This document shows positions 1 to 12,720 of a stretch of 64,000 nt of DNA, piece after piece (the first letter of the stretch is position 1; every line of letters begins with the position of its first letter). Source of the DNA: Torreya grandis (Eukaryota > Streptophyta > Pinopsida > Cupressales > Taxaceae); the NCBI GenBank assembly GCA_037957365.1, contig JARHVA010000123.1:1026501-1090500 (forward strand), read 5' to 3'. The notes under the pieces are model-generated. The model saw nothing but the letters and a program-made list of their open reading frames with translations. It ran no database searches and had not been told where the DNA came from. The position numbers were made by a program, and so were the translations under genes.

Positions 1-44
1 AAGTACCTAATATTCATAGTAGACGAACAACTCTATAAGGGGCC

Positions 45-368
45 CTAAATAATGTGGAACACATCATGGGGAGGTAGGTCCATTTTGATTTTCATGCATA
101 TAGCCTTCATAGAATGATTTATATACTTCATTTGTTGACCTAAGACTTGCGTAGCTAAGAGAAGTTCTTCAGAGTCCCTAGGGTCAAAATTCCTCTTGTT
201 TTGACAAACTAAATTTGAGTGTCTTAACTTCGATAAAGAGATTTTATACCTTGGTTTTTCCTTCATTATCCCCTCCACCCATTTCATTTCCCCCCTTGAC
301 ATGCAAATTGTGATTCCAAATCTATTTCCCTCTTCTTTAATTCCCTCTTCTTCATCTCTTAAAAACAT
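45..368 (-). CDS. Hypothetical ORF, possible gag N-terminal fragment
   Basis: This is an open frame of 107 codons with a true ATG at its upstream end, long for DNA this AT-rich. The product starts MFLRDEEEGIKEEG, is rich in Lys, Glu and Met, and has no signal peptide or membrane segment. The C-terminal half (ELLLATQVLGQQMKYINHSM) could form a short coiled coil of the kind seen near the N-terminus of some plant retrotransposon gag proteins, but I cannot name a family. A second gag lies on the same strand at 2.4-3.5 kb, which makes a transposon origin plausible. It could also be a chance ORF. Confidence 0.3.
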   Translation of the reverse strand: MFLRDEEEGIKEEGNRFGITICMSRGEMKWVEGIMKEKPRYKISLSKLRHSNLVCQNKRNFDPRDSEELLLATQVLGQQMKYINHSMKAICMKIKMDLPPHDVFHII

Positions 369-1572
369 GCTAACATTACTCTATTTTATTTTTATCTATC
401 CATAGAGAAAAACATGTTCTAAGTAACTATGGATCACTCTTTTCTTTCATTTGTCATTACTATACTACCTTTTTATTATAGATAGCTGAGTCTACACCTT
501 TTTTCTATTATTACATGTTTTTCTTTATGTATGCCTTCTTCATGTTGGTCTTACATCTTGACTTACATTTCATTCAATATTATTTCATATTTTTCTTTAT
601 GCTCTGATTCTTTCGTGCCTATTTTACATGAGTTTACTTTTTACCTTCTTCCGTATCTTTGTTATAGTTTTCTTGCATTGATATTTCATTTTTCATTCAT
701 GTTTTACATGCTTCTCAATGTGATTTAGTATGTTCTGCATTCCTTTTTACCATTTATATTTTAATTATCATTTATCATTTATTTCCTATCATTTTTCATA
801 CTTTTATTATCATGTGTCCTTCATTTTCCAATCATTTGTCATTTATTTCCTATCCTTTGTCATTCATTTACCATCATTTGTCATTCATTTGCCAATAATT
901 TGTCATTCATTTGACATCCTTTTGTCAATTATTTGACTAAAATATTTTAAGCATTGCCTTAACAATCCCAAATTACCAATTTTCCTATCTTCTATGTCCC
1001 TACTAACTATCATATGTCTATCTTCCAAAATTTTCAATTTTTTTCACCAACTTCTACAGGTTCATCTAGTGTGCTTTACATTGGATGCCTTCACTTTTTT
1101 GTAGTTTTATTCTTTATCTATATCATTAAGATAAGTTAAAGGTATGTGGTTTTAAATTATGTCATTTCATTTATCTTAGTTTCTTCTTACTACACTTTAC
1201 TTAGCATCAACATTGTATGTTATCATGTTTTCTTCCAAAATACCATTTTGTGTTGCACTTACATAACAGGTGATGAGCTTTGTCTGGGGCATATGCATAC
1301 ACATAATATTTTTAAAATTTTATTGATTGCTGACACTTTGTATCTTGTAGGAACCTGTTGACTCTCAATATCTCTGAGTGCATGCCTTAAGGGGTGCATC
1401 GGGAAAGGGGTGGGCTGACCATCGATACTTCATAAGATTGTTGTTCCTTTTACCACTTTCCATCTACACTCTTGATTCCTAAAACCATGAAACCTAACTT
1501 TATTTATCTCTTTCATATCTATTCCTATAATTTACTATGCTTTATCCCTCTTTTCCTTATATTATCTCCCTT
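369..1572. other. No gene seen; pyrimidine-rich DNA
   Basis: The stretch is strongly T/C-rich on the plus strand. Short open frames at 531-728, 730-936 and 1146-1361 give hydrophobic, low-complexity peptides (runs of Phe, Ser, Tyr, Ile) expected from such composition, and none shows a domain. The only structure I see is the short degenerate repeat at 757-945. Confidence 0.6.
757..945 (+). repeat. Degenerate tandem repeat of CATTTGTCATTCATTT type
   Basis: The words TTTGTCATT, CATTTATTTCC and ATTTGTCATTCATTTG recur about every 15-22 bases through the block, becoming most regular between about 835 and 925. It looks like a decayed minisatellite in a pyrimidine-rich tract. No coding function is suggested. 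Confidence 0.65.
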
Positions 1573-2300
1573 CTTCTTATTCAGTAAACTAGGTTGGCCA
1601 TCATAGCTGACCTAATGTATTTTTAGGCTTCTTATTCAGCAAACTAGGTCAATCTAGTCAACCTAGTGTGTTTTAGGGACACTTTAGATATTTTTGTTTA
1701 TTAGCCTCCTAATCAACCTATCATAGACTTAGTGAGTTAGCTTGAGAATGTGCTAAGTCGACCTAATTAACCTATTACAACCAACATGTCCAAAAAAAAT
1801 TAGGTAATATCTACCTATATATACAAGTTCATTTTGTCATTATTAAGAGAGAGTATAATAAAGTGAATAAGTGTGAATGATAATCTCCTTATTGACAATT
1901 CTATTTGAGGAATAAATCTTTAGGGTTCAATACTTTATTTGAAGCTCTGATCTTGTCTTATGGAAAAGTCTTTTAGATGCTTAGGTAAGTTATGTATCCT
2001 AGAGATTATTTATCTTGGTTATCTTTACAAACCATAACAATATCTTATGAAACACCTTGGCCAAGGGAGAGATTGAGGATCGGTAGGTTCATATTCAAAG
2101 GTAAGTACTCCTAACTTTATTTCTCCTTTGTAAGAGTAGATAGATAATATAGTATGTATTCTTCTCTTCCATGTATTAGGATTTTATATACATTGATGTG
2201 AGTATATGTCTCCTATGAATGTTTAGTTTATTTTTTTTTATTTTTTTGTTATAACCCCCACTTTGTGCCACAAGATTTTGTGCATACTAGATTAGTTTAC
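1357..2300 (+). repeat. Possible degenerate LTR fragment
   Basis: No ORF is seen. On the plus strand a TATA-like run (TATATATA, 1816-1823) is followed by a purine stretch GAGAGAGTATAATAAAG and an AATAAA-containing stretch near 1910. That order (TATA box, GA-rich leader, polyadenylation-like signal) is typical of the promoter and R region of Athila/Tat gypsy LTRs. I see no second copy and no clear TG...CA ends, so the assignment is tentative. The orientation is opposite to the neighbouring gag at 2.4-3.5 kb. Confidence 0.3.
1573..1678 (+). repeat. Two-copy tandem duplication, about 55 bp
   Basis: The segment beginning CTTCTTATTCAG at 1573 is repeated starting at 1628. Both copies continue as AAACTAGGT and later carry a variant of CCTAGTGT or CCTAATGT followed by TTTTAGG. 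The duplication sits inside what may be an LTR fragment. Confidence 0.6.
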
Positions 2301-2369
2301 TTTTCTTGTTTATTAGCATAAGTGAAATATCAAACCATAAGACTCTTTTAGGCTTGTTGTGTGATTTTG

Positions 2370-3455
2370 TTAGATTATAAGCTTTTAGAACCCTTCCTGA
2401 CATGATATATTGTGATAAATGATATAAGTGATCCCCTAATCGGGTCTAGTGTATCCCCATATTGGTCATAGTCCTACTTAAGAAGTGTATACCCAATTGG
2501 AAGTGTAGGTGTGCTCTATCTTATCTGATCCAGGATTAATTCATTTACATCATGCAATTCCAATTTTATATAGCATGTAGCTCCAATATTTTATGATTCT
2601 CCTTAGTTATTATAGCTACTCAAGCTTTCAAAGAATGGCATGTGCAATCCACCTTCTTTTTTCTGCATTCAGGTTAATAGGTGGCTAAGGCTTTTTTAGT
2701 TTATTCCTACTTCCTCCATGTATGTAATGTATTAAGCTGAGTAACTAGGTGGCTAATAATGTCTTACTTCATATCCTATAGTAGGTTTATAACTTCACCT
2801 TTAGATAGTCTTGTTGTAGATACTACATGAAGGGTTTTACCCCTACTTTTGTTTTAGTTGATCTAGAGTAGTTTGTACATAAAATTATTAGTTCATTAAA
2901 GGATAATGTAGAAACATCACTACTAGACATTAAATATAATGCCTACAAACAATCATCTCTAATTAATTTTAGGAATATCATCTTAACCAATTATGTCTCC
3001 ATTATATTCTATTTGGACTTTTGTAAGTTGAACAAAAATCTTTCCATATATTCCTCTAATGACTCATCATCAGCTTGTGTCATTTGGAATATGTCATCTC
3101 TCCTATAGTTTATGACCCTAAAATAATATTGATATTTCATCAGAAACCTCTCCTCCATTTCTTCCCAAGTAGAAATATCATCCTTTCCAAATCCCATGAA
3201 CCATCTAAGTGTTACATCTTTAAGTGTTGTTGGCAATAATTTGAGTTTCCAAACATCTTGATTATAATCATAGCTATGACATAAGATGTCAAACTCAAAA
3301 ATAAATGTGTTTAGATCCTCATATGATTTTATCCTAAATTTAGGGAGGGAGGAGTGAGGAATATTCTTCATGGGTGAATTTATTTCAAGAGTACGGATAG
3401 GAAATTCAAAGGTAGCAGACTCATTGATAGTTTTTTCTTCCTGAGGATCCTCCAT
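2370..3455 (-). pseudogene. Ty3/gypsy gag remnant (Retrotrans_gag)
   Basis: The gag polyprotein would form the virus-like particle that packages retrotransposon RNA. The first 148 codons (3455 to 3009) are open from ATG and contain a recognisable Retrotrans_gag domain: LKLLPTTLKDVTLRWFMG, then DISTWEEMEERFLMKY, then MTQADDESLEEYMERF. After 3009 the similarity continues in other frames, with a stretch reading IRDDC...LNLM-like residues at about 2870-2980 and a degenerate Cys/Lys-rich zinc-finger-like tract near 2600-2700. It is therefore a frameshifted pseudogene of the Tat/Athila-like gypsy type. A primer-binding site lies upstream on the same strand at 4245-4262. No pol follows to the left within the window. 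Confidence 0.8.
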
Positions 3456-4244
3456 GAATACTCTTTATGTCAGTAGACCAGAAGTTATTGCCACCCATCT
3501 CTCAAAATTATTATCATTTATTTCATTTATTGGGGTATAAAAGATGGAGACTTTATCTTTATTCTTATGAATATATGGCATTCTATACAATGGGGATGTT
3601 GTAGAGGTTTCAAAATATTCAACTTGTGTCTCAATAAAGAGTCTTTCTAAATGAGAATATTCTATTGGCTTGGTATTTATTCTAGGAGCAAGAATAACCT
3701 TGAATACCTCCTTAGAAAGAAATTTGGGTGATGAGAGTGAACTTTGGATTCTTGAGTATGAGGTGATAAGGTGGGACTTCTAAAGGGTGGAACATGTGGG
3801 TCTCTTCCAAGGGTATGAACCTCTTCAAACTCTCCATCTTGTGTTACTAATCCAGCCAAAAATGTCTCCTTTTCTATCTCTTCTACTGATAAATGTGAGT
3901 GATATTCAAGAATTAGTTAATGCTCCTTAGCTACTGTAGGATGAATTTTTAATCTTGCAGTTACAGTTAATGATTCAGGAAAAAAAATTCCTATATAGTC
4001 CCATTCACCTTGCATGTACGTCAACCACTTTTTCTTTTTTTTTTTAACTTTTGCGCACCCTACTTACACAAGGTTAGTAATATAGGTTTTTTTGAAAATT
4101 TTCACTATCCTACTTGATAAGATGGAAATTTAAACTATAAAATAAGGAAATATTTAATCTAAAGAATAACAAGGTCTAAAAAAAATAACAAACATCTAAA
4201 AATAACCGCTATCAAGATTGAATATTATAAGTGTGTGACACGCT
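3456..4244 (-). other. Gypsy leader / upstream region
   Basis: This lies between the primer-binding site and the gag start. A 60-codon open frame at 3677-3859 (rich in Pro, His and Ser in its middle) may be the decayed N-terminal part of gag or leader sequence. I recognise no domain in it. Confidence 0.4.
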
Positions 4245-4262
4245 TCCCTAGAAATGACACCA
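4245..4262 (-). other. Primer-binding site, tRNA-Asp-like
   Basis: Read on the minus strand the site is TGGTGTCATTTCTAGGGA. Against the tRNA-Asp complement used by plant Athila/Tat gypsy elements it matches at 12 of 18 positions, and five of the six differences are transitions of the C-to-T or G-to-A kind. It lies upstream of the gag, as expected. An LTR end (plus-strand TG at 4267) would be four bases away. Confidence 0.5.
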
Positions 4263-7162
4263 AAAATGATTAGCAGTTGATTCACAATTAGATATAATTC
4301 TCTTGATTAGAATGAAAAATGAGAGTTACCATAGACCTACATCTCTTACTTCATTTAAATGTTAACCTGAGGATGTAGACTTGATAGGATAATGTCACTA
4401 TATGTGTACACTCAATCTTCTAATTTGACCTTCTATTGATTGTAATCTAAGATGATAAATACATGCATTAAATGGAATATTGGAATTGAACATAAACATA
4501 ATATTATGAATTAAATGATTACACTATTGGAAGCTTCCTTAAAACAATTCTATGCAAGATTGAAAATCACAAAATTCATAAATAAAACACACAACACATA
4601 AAGAAACTAAATAACATGCTTAGCTATTTAACCCTTTTGAATTATTTCTGAAAGAATTCTAAAGGGGGACCTTCCTCTTTCTAACTCTAGCTTCAATCTT
4701 TCCTCTTACAACAATGAAGTGGACTCAGAAATGATTGTTCATATTAATCAAAATAGAACATTGAATTGTTGTAGGGAAATTATAAGAACAATTAATTTAT
4801 AAAATGTACCTCAAATATATTTATATAAATTATATCTACCACACTATCAAACCTAATGTTACCTATATATAATAGGGGAGATTGTTTTATAAAAAATAAT
4901 ATATATTCCAAACTAAGAAACATTCGACTATAAGATAACATAAATTGGCTCCTTTTGCTATGGTCACCATTCATGTGAATCTTTCAGTATTTTCTTAGGA
5001 TAAACAAAGATATTTTAGTCTTTAACTATATCCTTATTAGGCTCCATGGAGTTTATCATCATTTTTTCAAGTTGGTTGAGCTAGAATTCAAATTTTGTTC
5101 ATCTGTGGCTTTGGTCATGTAGTGGATACAGGATGGGTCTGTGTGATGAGATCCCTTTTACTATAGGATGTTTTGTGATATATACCTATTACTTTAAAAT
5201 ATATTTAAAACACATTATATAGAAATGCATCCTATAATAGAAGATAACTATTATATACTAGAATTCAAGACATAGTTCTAACTCTTTCAAAGAGTATGAG
5301 AACATATATTATTTGTAGGATTATGGTTATTAAAAGATGGAAACTTTATGGGAAAGTAACTCAAAATAATGGTAAACAAGAGGGATGAGTGTGACAAATG
5401 AGGACAAAAATATGACATTTTTGGGGCTCATCATGATGCATCAAATGTTTGTTCTCCTGAAACTCAACTCTGTTATCTCCCAACTGAAAGTAGGATATCT
5501 TAAAACTATATATTCCTAACCATGAAATGTATAGTAAGAAGGAAAAATAGAAGTAAAAATGTAATGAAAATAATTTTTATTATCTATCTTGATGTTATCC
5601 TATTTTATTTGATGATGAATTTATGTGCCATGACATAAATATTATCATCAAAATTGAAAAATATTACTACTAGTGATTTGTAAAAATGTTCTTAGGTCAT
5701 TTGATCATGGCTCAAGTGACACAATGGAGATTCTAGTGGTGTTGGATCTTCAGGCAAGTCTAGTAACTCACTCAAAATTTATGGAATAACTTATATAGAA
5801 AATCCAAATGCATATGAAAATTTAATTTAATTTTTTTAATAATAAAAAAGCTTTACTATTTTCACTAAAATATGCCTTTGGGACCTTATTTACAATTACC
5901 TTAAGTAGAGTATAATGATTATGAGCTTAGTCTCCTTGGAAAAATATTGGAACAAAGTGTGTAAGAGGTCATCTACAACTCTGCTACCCCTGATAGTTCC
6001 CCTGTTTTGGGATTTTATGCTCCCTCCTCACCTAACACTAAGTATATCTCCACGAGATCCTAATTTCCTCTCTATATTAAGACCATTATTTCCTAAAACA
6101 TTAATCATTTTATTTTTGATCGAGGAGATCAAATTAACAACACACCATTACACTTACTCTACATAGTGGGAATCCATCATAGGATGTGTTACAAGTCTTA
6201 CCATAATTATGTAGATTTAAATAATTATATAATATCTATAGTGGGAAATTTTAAGAATTAGGTAAATTTAAAGCATAATATGGTCATGGTTTATTTTTTT
6301 ATGTTAAAGTATGATTTATCATACAACACGATCCATAATCAACCCTACATAATGTCTATATAGGTTGCTTCCTTAATAAACATTGAAGTATTAATGTTTG
6401 TTCACAAAGGAAGGATTCATGTCATGGAATTATATCCTGACCTTTAGGCTTGGCTATATGACAATAAAATGTTTTCTCATGATAATTTAACAATGTCCAC
6501 CCATTCACTAGTTGAAAAATCTTATATCATCAAAGATGATAAGTTTGAGTATGTGTATTACATTAAATCTTTCATTTATATAATTACATTTTTCTCAAAT
6601 ATGTAATGACATTTGTGTCATTTATTTTAGTGACTTTACTTTTACATATATAGTATCCTCACTTGTATGGTATCTCTTCATCGATATCCACTCCTCATCT
6701 GAGTGTAGGTTATCTTATAGCTATAGGGTATCAATGGTCCCATTGATCAATGAATTATTACTTAAGGAATTTAATAATATTGGTAGCTTATAAAAGTGTT
6801 ATTTAATAAAATGGAGGCATAAAACCTCTTTTATGAGTGAAGATACTAAAAAAATAAAAATAAACTATGAAGGCATCTTGCAAGGATCACCATCTTCCTC
6901 ATACTTTATTAGGCATGAATGACTCTTTTAATGACACAAATAATAGTGATCTATCCATTGAGGTGATTGAGTTGGATTTTGTATAACTCAATATTTTTAT
7001 TCTCCTAACTCTATATTTTAAAAATGGACATCCAATGGATATAGAGGTAGCCTTTGTCTGGTTGAGGTTGGAATTGATATTTCTAAGGAAAGAGAATCTA
7101 TGGATGCTTTTATTCCCAAATACAATAATTTAATCATCTAAGAAAATGAGTATAGGTTTAAA
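4263..7162. other. No gene recognised; may begin with a gypsy LTR
   Basis: If the primer site at 4245-4262 is real, the 5' LTR of that element starts at about 4267 and runs right, but I find neither its far end nor a second copy. Short ORFs at 4792-4974 (minus) and 5915-6166 (plus) have no recognisable domain. The last part (about 6400-7160) may be decayed upstream pol of the Tat-like element that follows, but no motif supports this. Confidence 0.4.
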
Positions 7163-8370
7163 ATGGATTATTATATATCGATTCAAAAACTATTAATGAA
7201 TGATGGTATAATGCTCATTTTACAAAATGAGAGTCCCATGGTAACCTGGTCTCCTAGCTTGTTAAGGAAGAACTTGAAAAAATATTTTATTTTGGATTTA
7301 TCAAATGGTTTGACTATCTATGATGGGATTCCAACATCATATTTTTCATCAGTAAGAGCATATAATTTTATTTTCATAGATTTTTAGAATCTATTTTTGT
7401 CTTTCCTAAAGGAAACAACTCCATTGATCAATGTTATCATTGATGCCACTAATAGTTTTGATAATTTATCTATAACAAATGTTTTATTTTCTTATATTTA
7501 TGAAAATATTACATGCAAAGACCAAAAAATGATGATATTTAACCCTAATTTTGGGTACCTTTTTTTATATCATTATGCATTTTAGTTAAAGAATATCGAC
7601 ACCACTTATATGCATGTCATGACTACTAATTTTCATTACTTTATCTAAAATATTTTCAAAATATATGTGGATTGTGTTATTTAAAAATAACATAGGATAG
7701 AATAGTATGTTTAATATTTTAGACTCATTTTGAACTAGATTTATTAGTATAACATTAGCCTTAACCTTGAGAAGTGCATCTTTCTTGTTTCTATTGGAAA
7801 TATTCTAAGATTCCTTGTTCCTAAGTTAGGCATTGAAGTAGCTCCTAATAATATCAAGGAAATCCTTGATATTAATATCACTCACAACATCAATCACTTA
7901 TATTAATTATTATAAATAAGCAATTTTCATAGGTTGTTCATTGAGAATTATGTATATAATTCTATAAGCATCACTCATCTTATTTTTAAAAATGTGAATA
8001 ATATATGGTCTATTAATATTTACTTTGTGTTTTAGGAATTGAATAAATTTATTTCAAAAATTCTAGCTTTATATTCCTTATAGAAGTTAATAGTTGATAT
8101 ATATAATTTCGTAATTGATTGTTCAAATAGGATAATGTAGGCTCAAAATGGCACTAATGATAGAAAGATAGTTGGTTAATACATCTATTGTATGTTAGTT
8201 GACTATCAACTCAATTAAACTACTATTGAGAGGCAATACCTTGATCTTATGTTATATACCAAGAATATTAAATACTACTTATTGGCTAGACAACTAATGC
8301 CATTTTTAAATTTGATTCACTATAATACACATTAATTAAAACCACACTTATTGCTAAACCACCCAAGTGT
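7163..8370 (+). pseudogene. Ty3/gypsy Tat-like pol remnant (RT and RNase H)
   Basis: The frame is broken by stops but the order of motifs is that of a plant Tat-lineage polyprotein. At 7397-7585 the text INVIIDATNSFDNLS corresponds to the RT palm segment before the usual Tyr/Phe-rich stretch. Next comes a tract like LKN...TTYMHVMTTNFH (about 7585-7650), then the catalytic box at 7664-7675 reading Tyr-Val-Asp-Cys instead of Tyr-Val-Asp-Asp. At about 7780-7900 the RT/RNase H linker is clear (LGIEVAPNNIKEILDIN). RNase H-like text follows to about 8340, including TTIERQYLDLMLYTKNIKYY. The reverse transcriptase would copy element RNA to DNA; this copy is dead. No LTRs are assigned. Confidence 0.7.
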
Positions 8371-9044
8371 ATTGTGCTTCTCTAGGAGTTAGATATCTAA
8401 ATCATCATCTAAAAATGTAACATAGTCTTAGATATGGATGAGAAACTCATCTAGATCATCTATTTAAATGAATATTATGAGACAATTGATTTTTTATACA
8501 TAATGGCATGGTATGTTTTATGGGCCATACATAAGTCACCAAATTTGAGTGGTAGTAAGACCTAGTGAGATGCCCATAGGACCAATATTATATCTACAAC
8601 ACATCATATTAACATTATTAGAGGATATAGAATATATCCCTTCGATATTAGATTTTTTTGTATACAACCTATATAAGAGAGATGTTGAAGATATTATCAT
8701 GCAGTTTCTTTCTCATAACAATAACCCACTCACCCTCGAGGAGTATCACGGTAAAACCTATGGTGACCACCCTTACAGTTAGGATATCACCCTTTTTTCT
8801 ATCACTATGGCATACTACTGGGATAATATTATTAAGGATGAAATGTAATACACAAAGTTTTATAATAATTTCTAGCTAATTGGGGATGTTATCTATAAAC
8901 ATGCTATATTATTATAGTATGTCAATACCCCTTATCCATTCTCTAATTGTGCTACGTATTTTTTGGTGGGTTCAAGTGTAACTTATATGATGGCCACCAT
9001 TGGTTCATCATCACCACTTTATCCATTTAAAAAAATGTTTGTAA
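8371..9044 (+). other. Unassigned; probably downstream decayed gypsy pol
   Basis: An open frame at 8549-8782 (77 codons, containing IEYIPSILDFFVYNLY) lies directly after the Tat-like RNase H and may be part of the same polyprotein, but I cannot match it to a named domain. The stretch ends at the outer edge of the chromovirus LTR. Confidence 0.35.
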
Positions 9045-9383
9045 TGAAATTACTTAGATAATTTGGAACAATAAAATAATATATTATAGAATTAAGAATA
9101 TAATAGGTAGATCCACAAAAATAATTGGGGAAAGATCAAAATACTTGAATATTATGACTAAGTCACTTCAAGGGGAAAACCTCCACAAAAATTCAATAAG
9201 AACATAATTTGATAAAATACTAACCACTACATTTTATATATACTCTAATCAACCATGGTTATTCCATCGGTTGACCATACTAATAACATTGAGAGATACA
9301 ATAAGCTATTATAAAGGTATGTAAGTGATAAGTCAGCCACATATATCCCTAGATACACTATAGGTTAAGGGTGTAGCATTACA
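9045..9383 (-). repeat. 3' LTR of the chromovirus
   Basis: It is a 339-bp block running TG...CA, with the same start (TGAAATTACTTAGAT) and shared middle (ACCATGGTTATTCCAT) as the copy at 24744-25094. On the minus strand it begins TGTAATGCTAC. Confidence 0.85.
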
Positions 9384-9390
9384 TTCCCAT
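9384..9390 (-). other. Polypurine tract of the chromovirus
   Basis: On the minus strand the sequence ATGGGAA directly precedes the 3' LTR, and the further upstream context GTTGGGGATAAC matches the usual chromovirus sequence before the LTR. It primes plus-strand DNA synthesis. Confidence 0.6.
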
Positions 9391-9399
9391 TTATAAAAA

Positions 9400-12300
9400 T
9401 GTTATCCCCAACATTAAATCAAACTAGGATATTTTTGTAGGAATACTTCATCTTCCCATGTTACATCTTCAAAATGCATGTTCTTCTATTTGATCACATA
9501 CACCTTAATCGCTCTAGTTAGTAGTTACTTCGTGCATATGTGAAATATCTCTTCAAGATCTAGAATTACTTGGCCTTAATCATCCAATTCATGTAACTTA
9601 ATGTGAGTGGAAACTCTATGTCCAATTACCTTATTTAGGTTAGATATGTGTAAAACTAATTGTATGTGAGTGGACGGGGGCAATTATAGCTTGTAATCCA
9701 GACTACCAATTTTATGTAATATAATAAGGGCCACAATACTTAGGTGATAGTTTATTATCCTTTTATATATTGATTCAAATACATATACTTATATGGCTAT
9801 AAATACACAAATACCTAATCACCTTTGTCAAAATTAATCTCACTACAATGTTGAGCTACTTGTTGCTTTATTTTATTTTGTGTCATTATTAAATTATATC
9901 AAAAACTAACTAGTACCTCTGATTGATGGTGAATTTGTTCATCAAAAACATAAACCCTTGGATGTACTATCAAGGAGTAAGTGATAGATGGGGGGTGATA
10001 TGCATACAATGACATAAAGGGAGATATTCTGGAATAAGTGTGAAAGAAGTGTTATACCACCATTAAATAAATGGCATCTAATGAACCCATTTGTCATGTT
10101 TGTCAAAAACAAATTAAAAAAGATACCCTTCTATACATTTATTGAATACCTCTATTTGTCCATCAAATTTAAGATGATAGGATGAGTTATGAGACAACTG
10201 GGTAACCAAACATGCAAATATTTTAGTCCAAAAATTACTAGTAAATATGGGATCTCAATCACTTATAATGATATTTGGAGTACCATGTAATTTATAAATT
10301 TTATTGACAAAAGTAGAAGCTTTTGTACTAACAACAAGTGGTTGTAATAAAAAATAAAGATGAGCATACTTGGTGAGTCAATCCACAACTACCATGATAA
10401 AAATTGTACCCTCAAACCATGGTAACCCAATAATGAAATCCATGGAAACCTCCTTCCAACACTTTCTAGGGATGGATAAAAGCTTTAAAATAATTAAGGT
10501 CTTAATGGTTTCACCTTTTTCTATTGACATACCATGCATTCAACCACATAGTTTTAGACATCCCTCTAGATTCCTTCCCTAAAAATAAATATCTTTATTA
10601 TATGATATGTTTTCAAAAATCCCAAGTGACTTCCTAGTGGAGATGTATGAAGTTCCTAAAATATTTTATGTTTGAGGAGAGAATGATTACAAAGGTATAA
10701 TATGCATTTATATCACAACACATTCCTTTTCCATGTGAATTTTTTAAATCCCCCAAAACACTACTAAATATTTTGAAATAAATAATGGATAGCACTATCA
10801 TTATCCCATTTTGATCTTCCTTCCTCTATCCAATCTACTTTCCAAATATTCATTGCACATAACAATGTCTCAACTAATTCATCCCTCAGAGATAGTGCAT
10901 CTCCCACCACATTCTTTTTTACTTTCTTATAGACTATTTAAAAATCATATCATAACATTTTAGTGACTGACTTTGTTTTTATTTAGTTGAAAATCATTGT
11001 TCTAAGAAAATATTTGAGGCTATCATGATCAGTCTTTACCTAAAAGTGCCAATCCATTAGATAAGGCCTATATTGCTTGACTACATGAAAAATATCAATA
11101 ATTTATTTATCATTTATTGGTGTGAGTTTATTTTTCCCTTTATTTGGTGACTTTAAAATGCCATTGGTCTTCATTATTGTATGAGTATATCTCCCATGCC
11201 ATATCCCAATGTGTCACACTCCATAACAATTTTTTTTTTGAAAAATTAGGAGTAGCCAAAATTGGAGTTGTGAACATAACCATTTCCAACTCTTCAAATG
11301 CCTTGGTATCTAAATAAGTCCATTGGATGGAGTATTTATTCAAAAAAGTGGTGAATGGGCTTGCAAGGTTATCATAATTTTTGATAAACTTGTGATAGTA
11401 ACCAATTAGCCCTAGAAATACTTAGAGGTTCTTGAGGGTCTTGGGAACCTACAAATCCATCATCGCTTGGATTTTTAGGATCAACTTTCACTCCTTCATA
11501 TGAAATAAAATTATCAAATTACCCCACCTATTTGACACTAAAAGCACATTTGGAAGGTATGGCATAAAGCTAATGTTGTTCCATAACTAAAACTACTTAT
11601 TTCACATGCTTCAAATGGTCTTCCCAATTTTTTTTGTAGATGAGGATATCATCAAAAAATACCCATACAAAGTTTATCAAAGATAGCCTAAAAATAGTAT
11701 TCATCAAATTATAAAATGTAGATGATGAATGTTTTAGGCCAAAAGGCATGACCACAAATTCATAATAGATTTCATGAGTTCTAAAAGTTGTTTTAGGTAT
11801 GTCCTCATCATAGATTCAAATCTGATGATACCCAAAATGAAGGTTTAACTTGGTAAAACAAACAACACCATATAATTCATCTATCAAATAATAAATTAAT
11901 GGAATATAAAACCTATCTTTGATGTTATACTAGTTTAATTATTTATAGTCTTGACATATCTTCCAAGTGTCATCCTTCTTCCACACCATGACCACAAGGG
12001 ATAAATATTCACTTTGACTATGTATGATGATTCCCACCTCTAACATATCATGTGCCATATTTTTAGTTTAACTCTTATAGGAATAAGGATACCTGTAGGG
12101 TCTGATGTTGGGTGTTTTACTTCTTAGAATGACCTTGATGTCATGATCATGTGTGTGGCTTGGATGAAGTCATTTTAAAATGTCATTAAAACCAATAAAA
12201 TGGTCATCCATCAACCTTTACAAATTAAGATGTGTAGAATCCTTGATTGGTTGAACCCCTATGGAAAACAAGCATTCCCTAAATCCCTCAATACCTTTTC

Positions 12301-12720
12301 TAATAATCTTTGTCATCTAATGGAAACTACCCATTTATGTATATTTAGATTATAATACATGTAGTTAAAAGGTCCTACCTTTTGAATAGAACGTCATTAA
12401 TAGTTATTGGAAATTCATCTCAATAGTTCCCAAAGTCATGAGCCACTACACTCAAAAAATAATGTCATCTCCTCCATTTGAATAGAAAACATATGGGAAT
12501 ATAAAAAGTAGTCTCCCATAATAAGCTTAATGCTATGGTATTTAATAGAAAAATTAACAATACCACCATCTATAATCATGACCTAAAATTATAGAGCTAG
12601 GTAAATGAAATAGTTTAAATGAGTAACTGACTTATTGTTGATGAAGTTATGTGTACTCCCAGAGTCAACTAACACAGTCACCTTTTTCTTTAGGAATCCC
12701 ACCACCTTAAGGTTTTAGGA
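9400..12720 (-). pseudogene. Chromovirus pol: PR, RT, RNase H, integrase, chromodomain
   Basis: Domains follow each other on the minus strand. The protease motif VLVDSGSTHNFI lies at about 12637-12675 with its Asp-Ser-Gly intact. The RT catalytic box Phe-Phe-Asp-Asp is at 11648-11659, followed by ILIYKKNWEDHLKHV. The RNase H start is at 11140-11343 (QWTYLDTKAFEELE). The integrase core lies at about 10140-10320: the second Asp is kept in IISD, the next Arg codon has become TGA, and GQIEV carries the Glu. At 9420-9510 is a chromodomain tail (EDVTWEDEVFLQKYPSL), which would direct integration to particular chromatin. Stops and frameshifts occur throughout. Confidence 0.87.
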
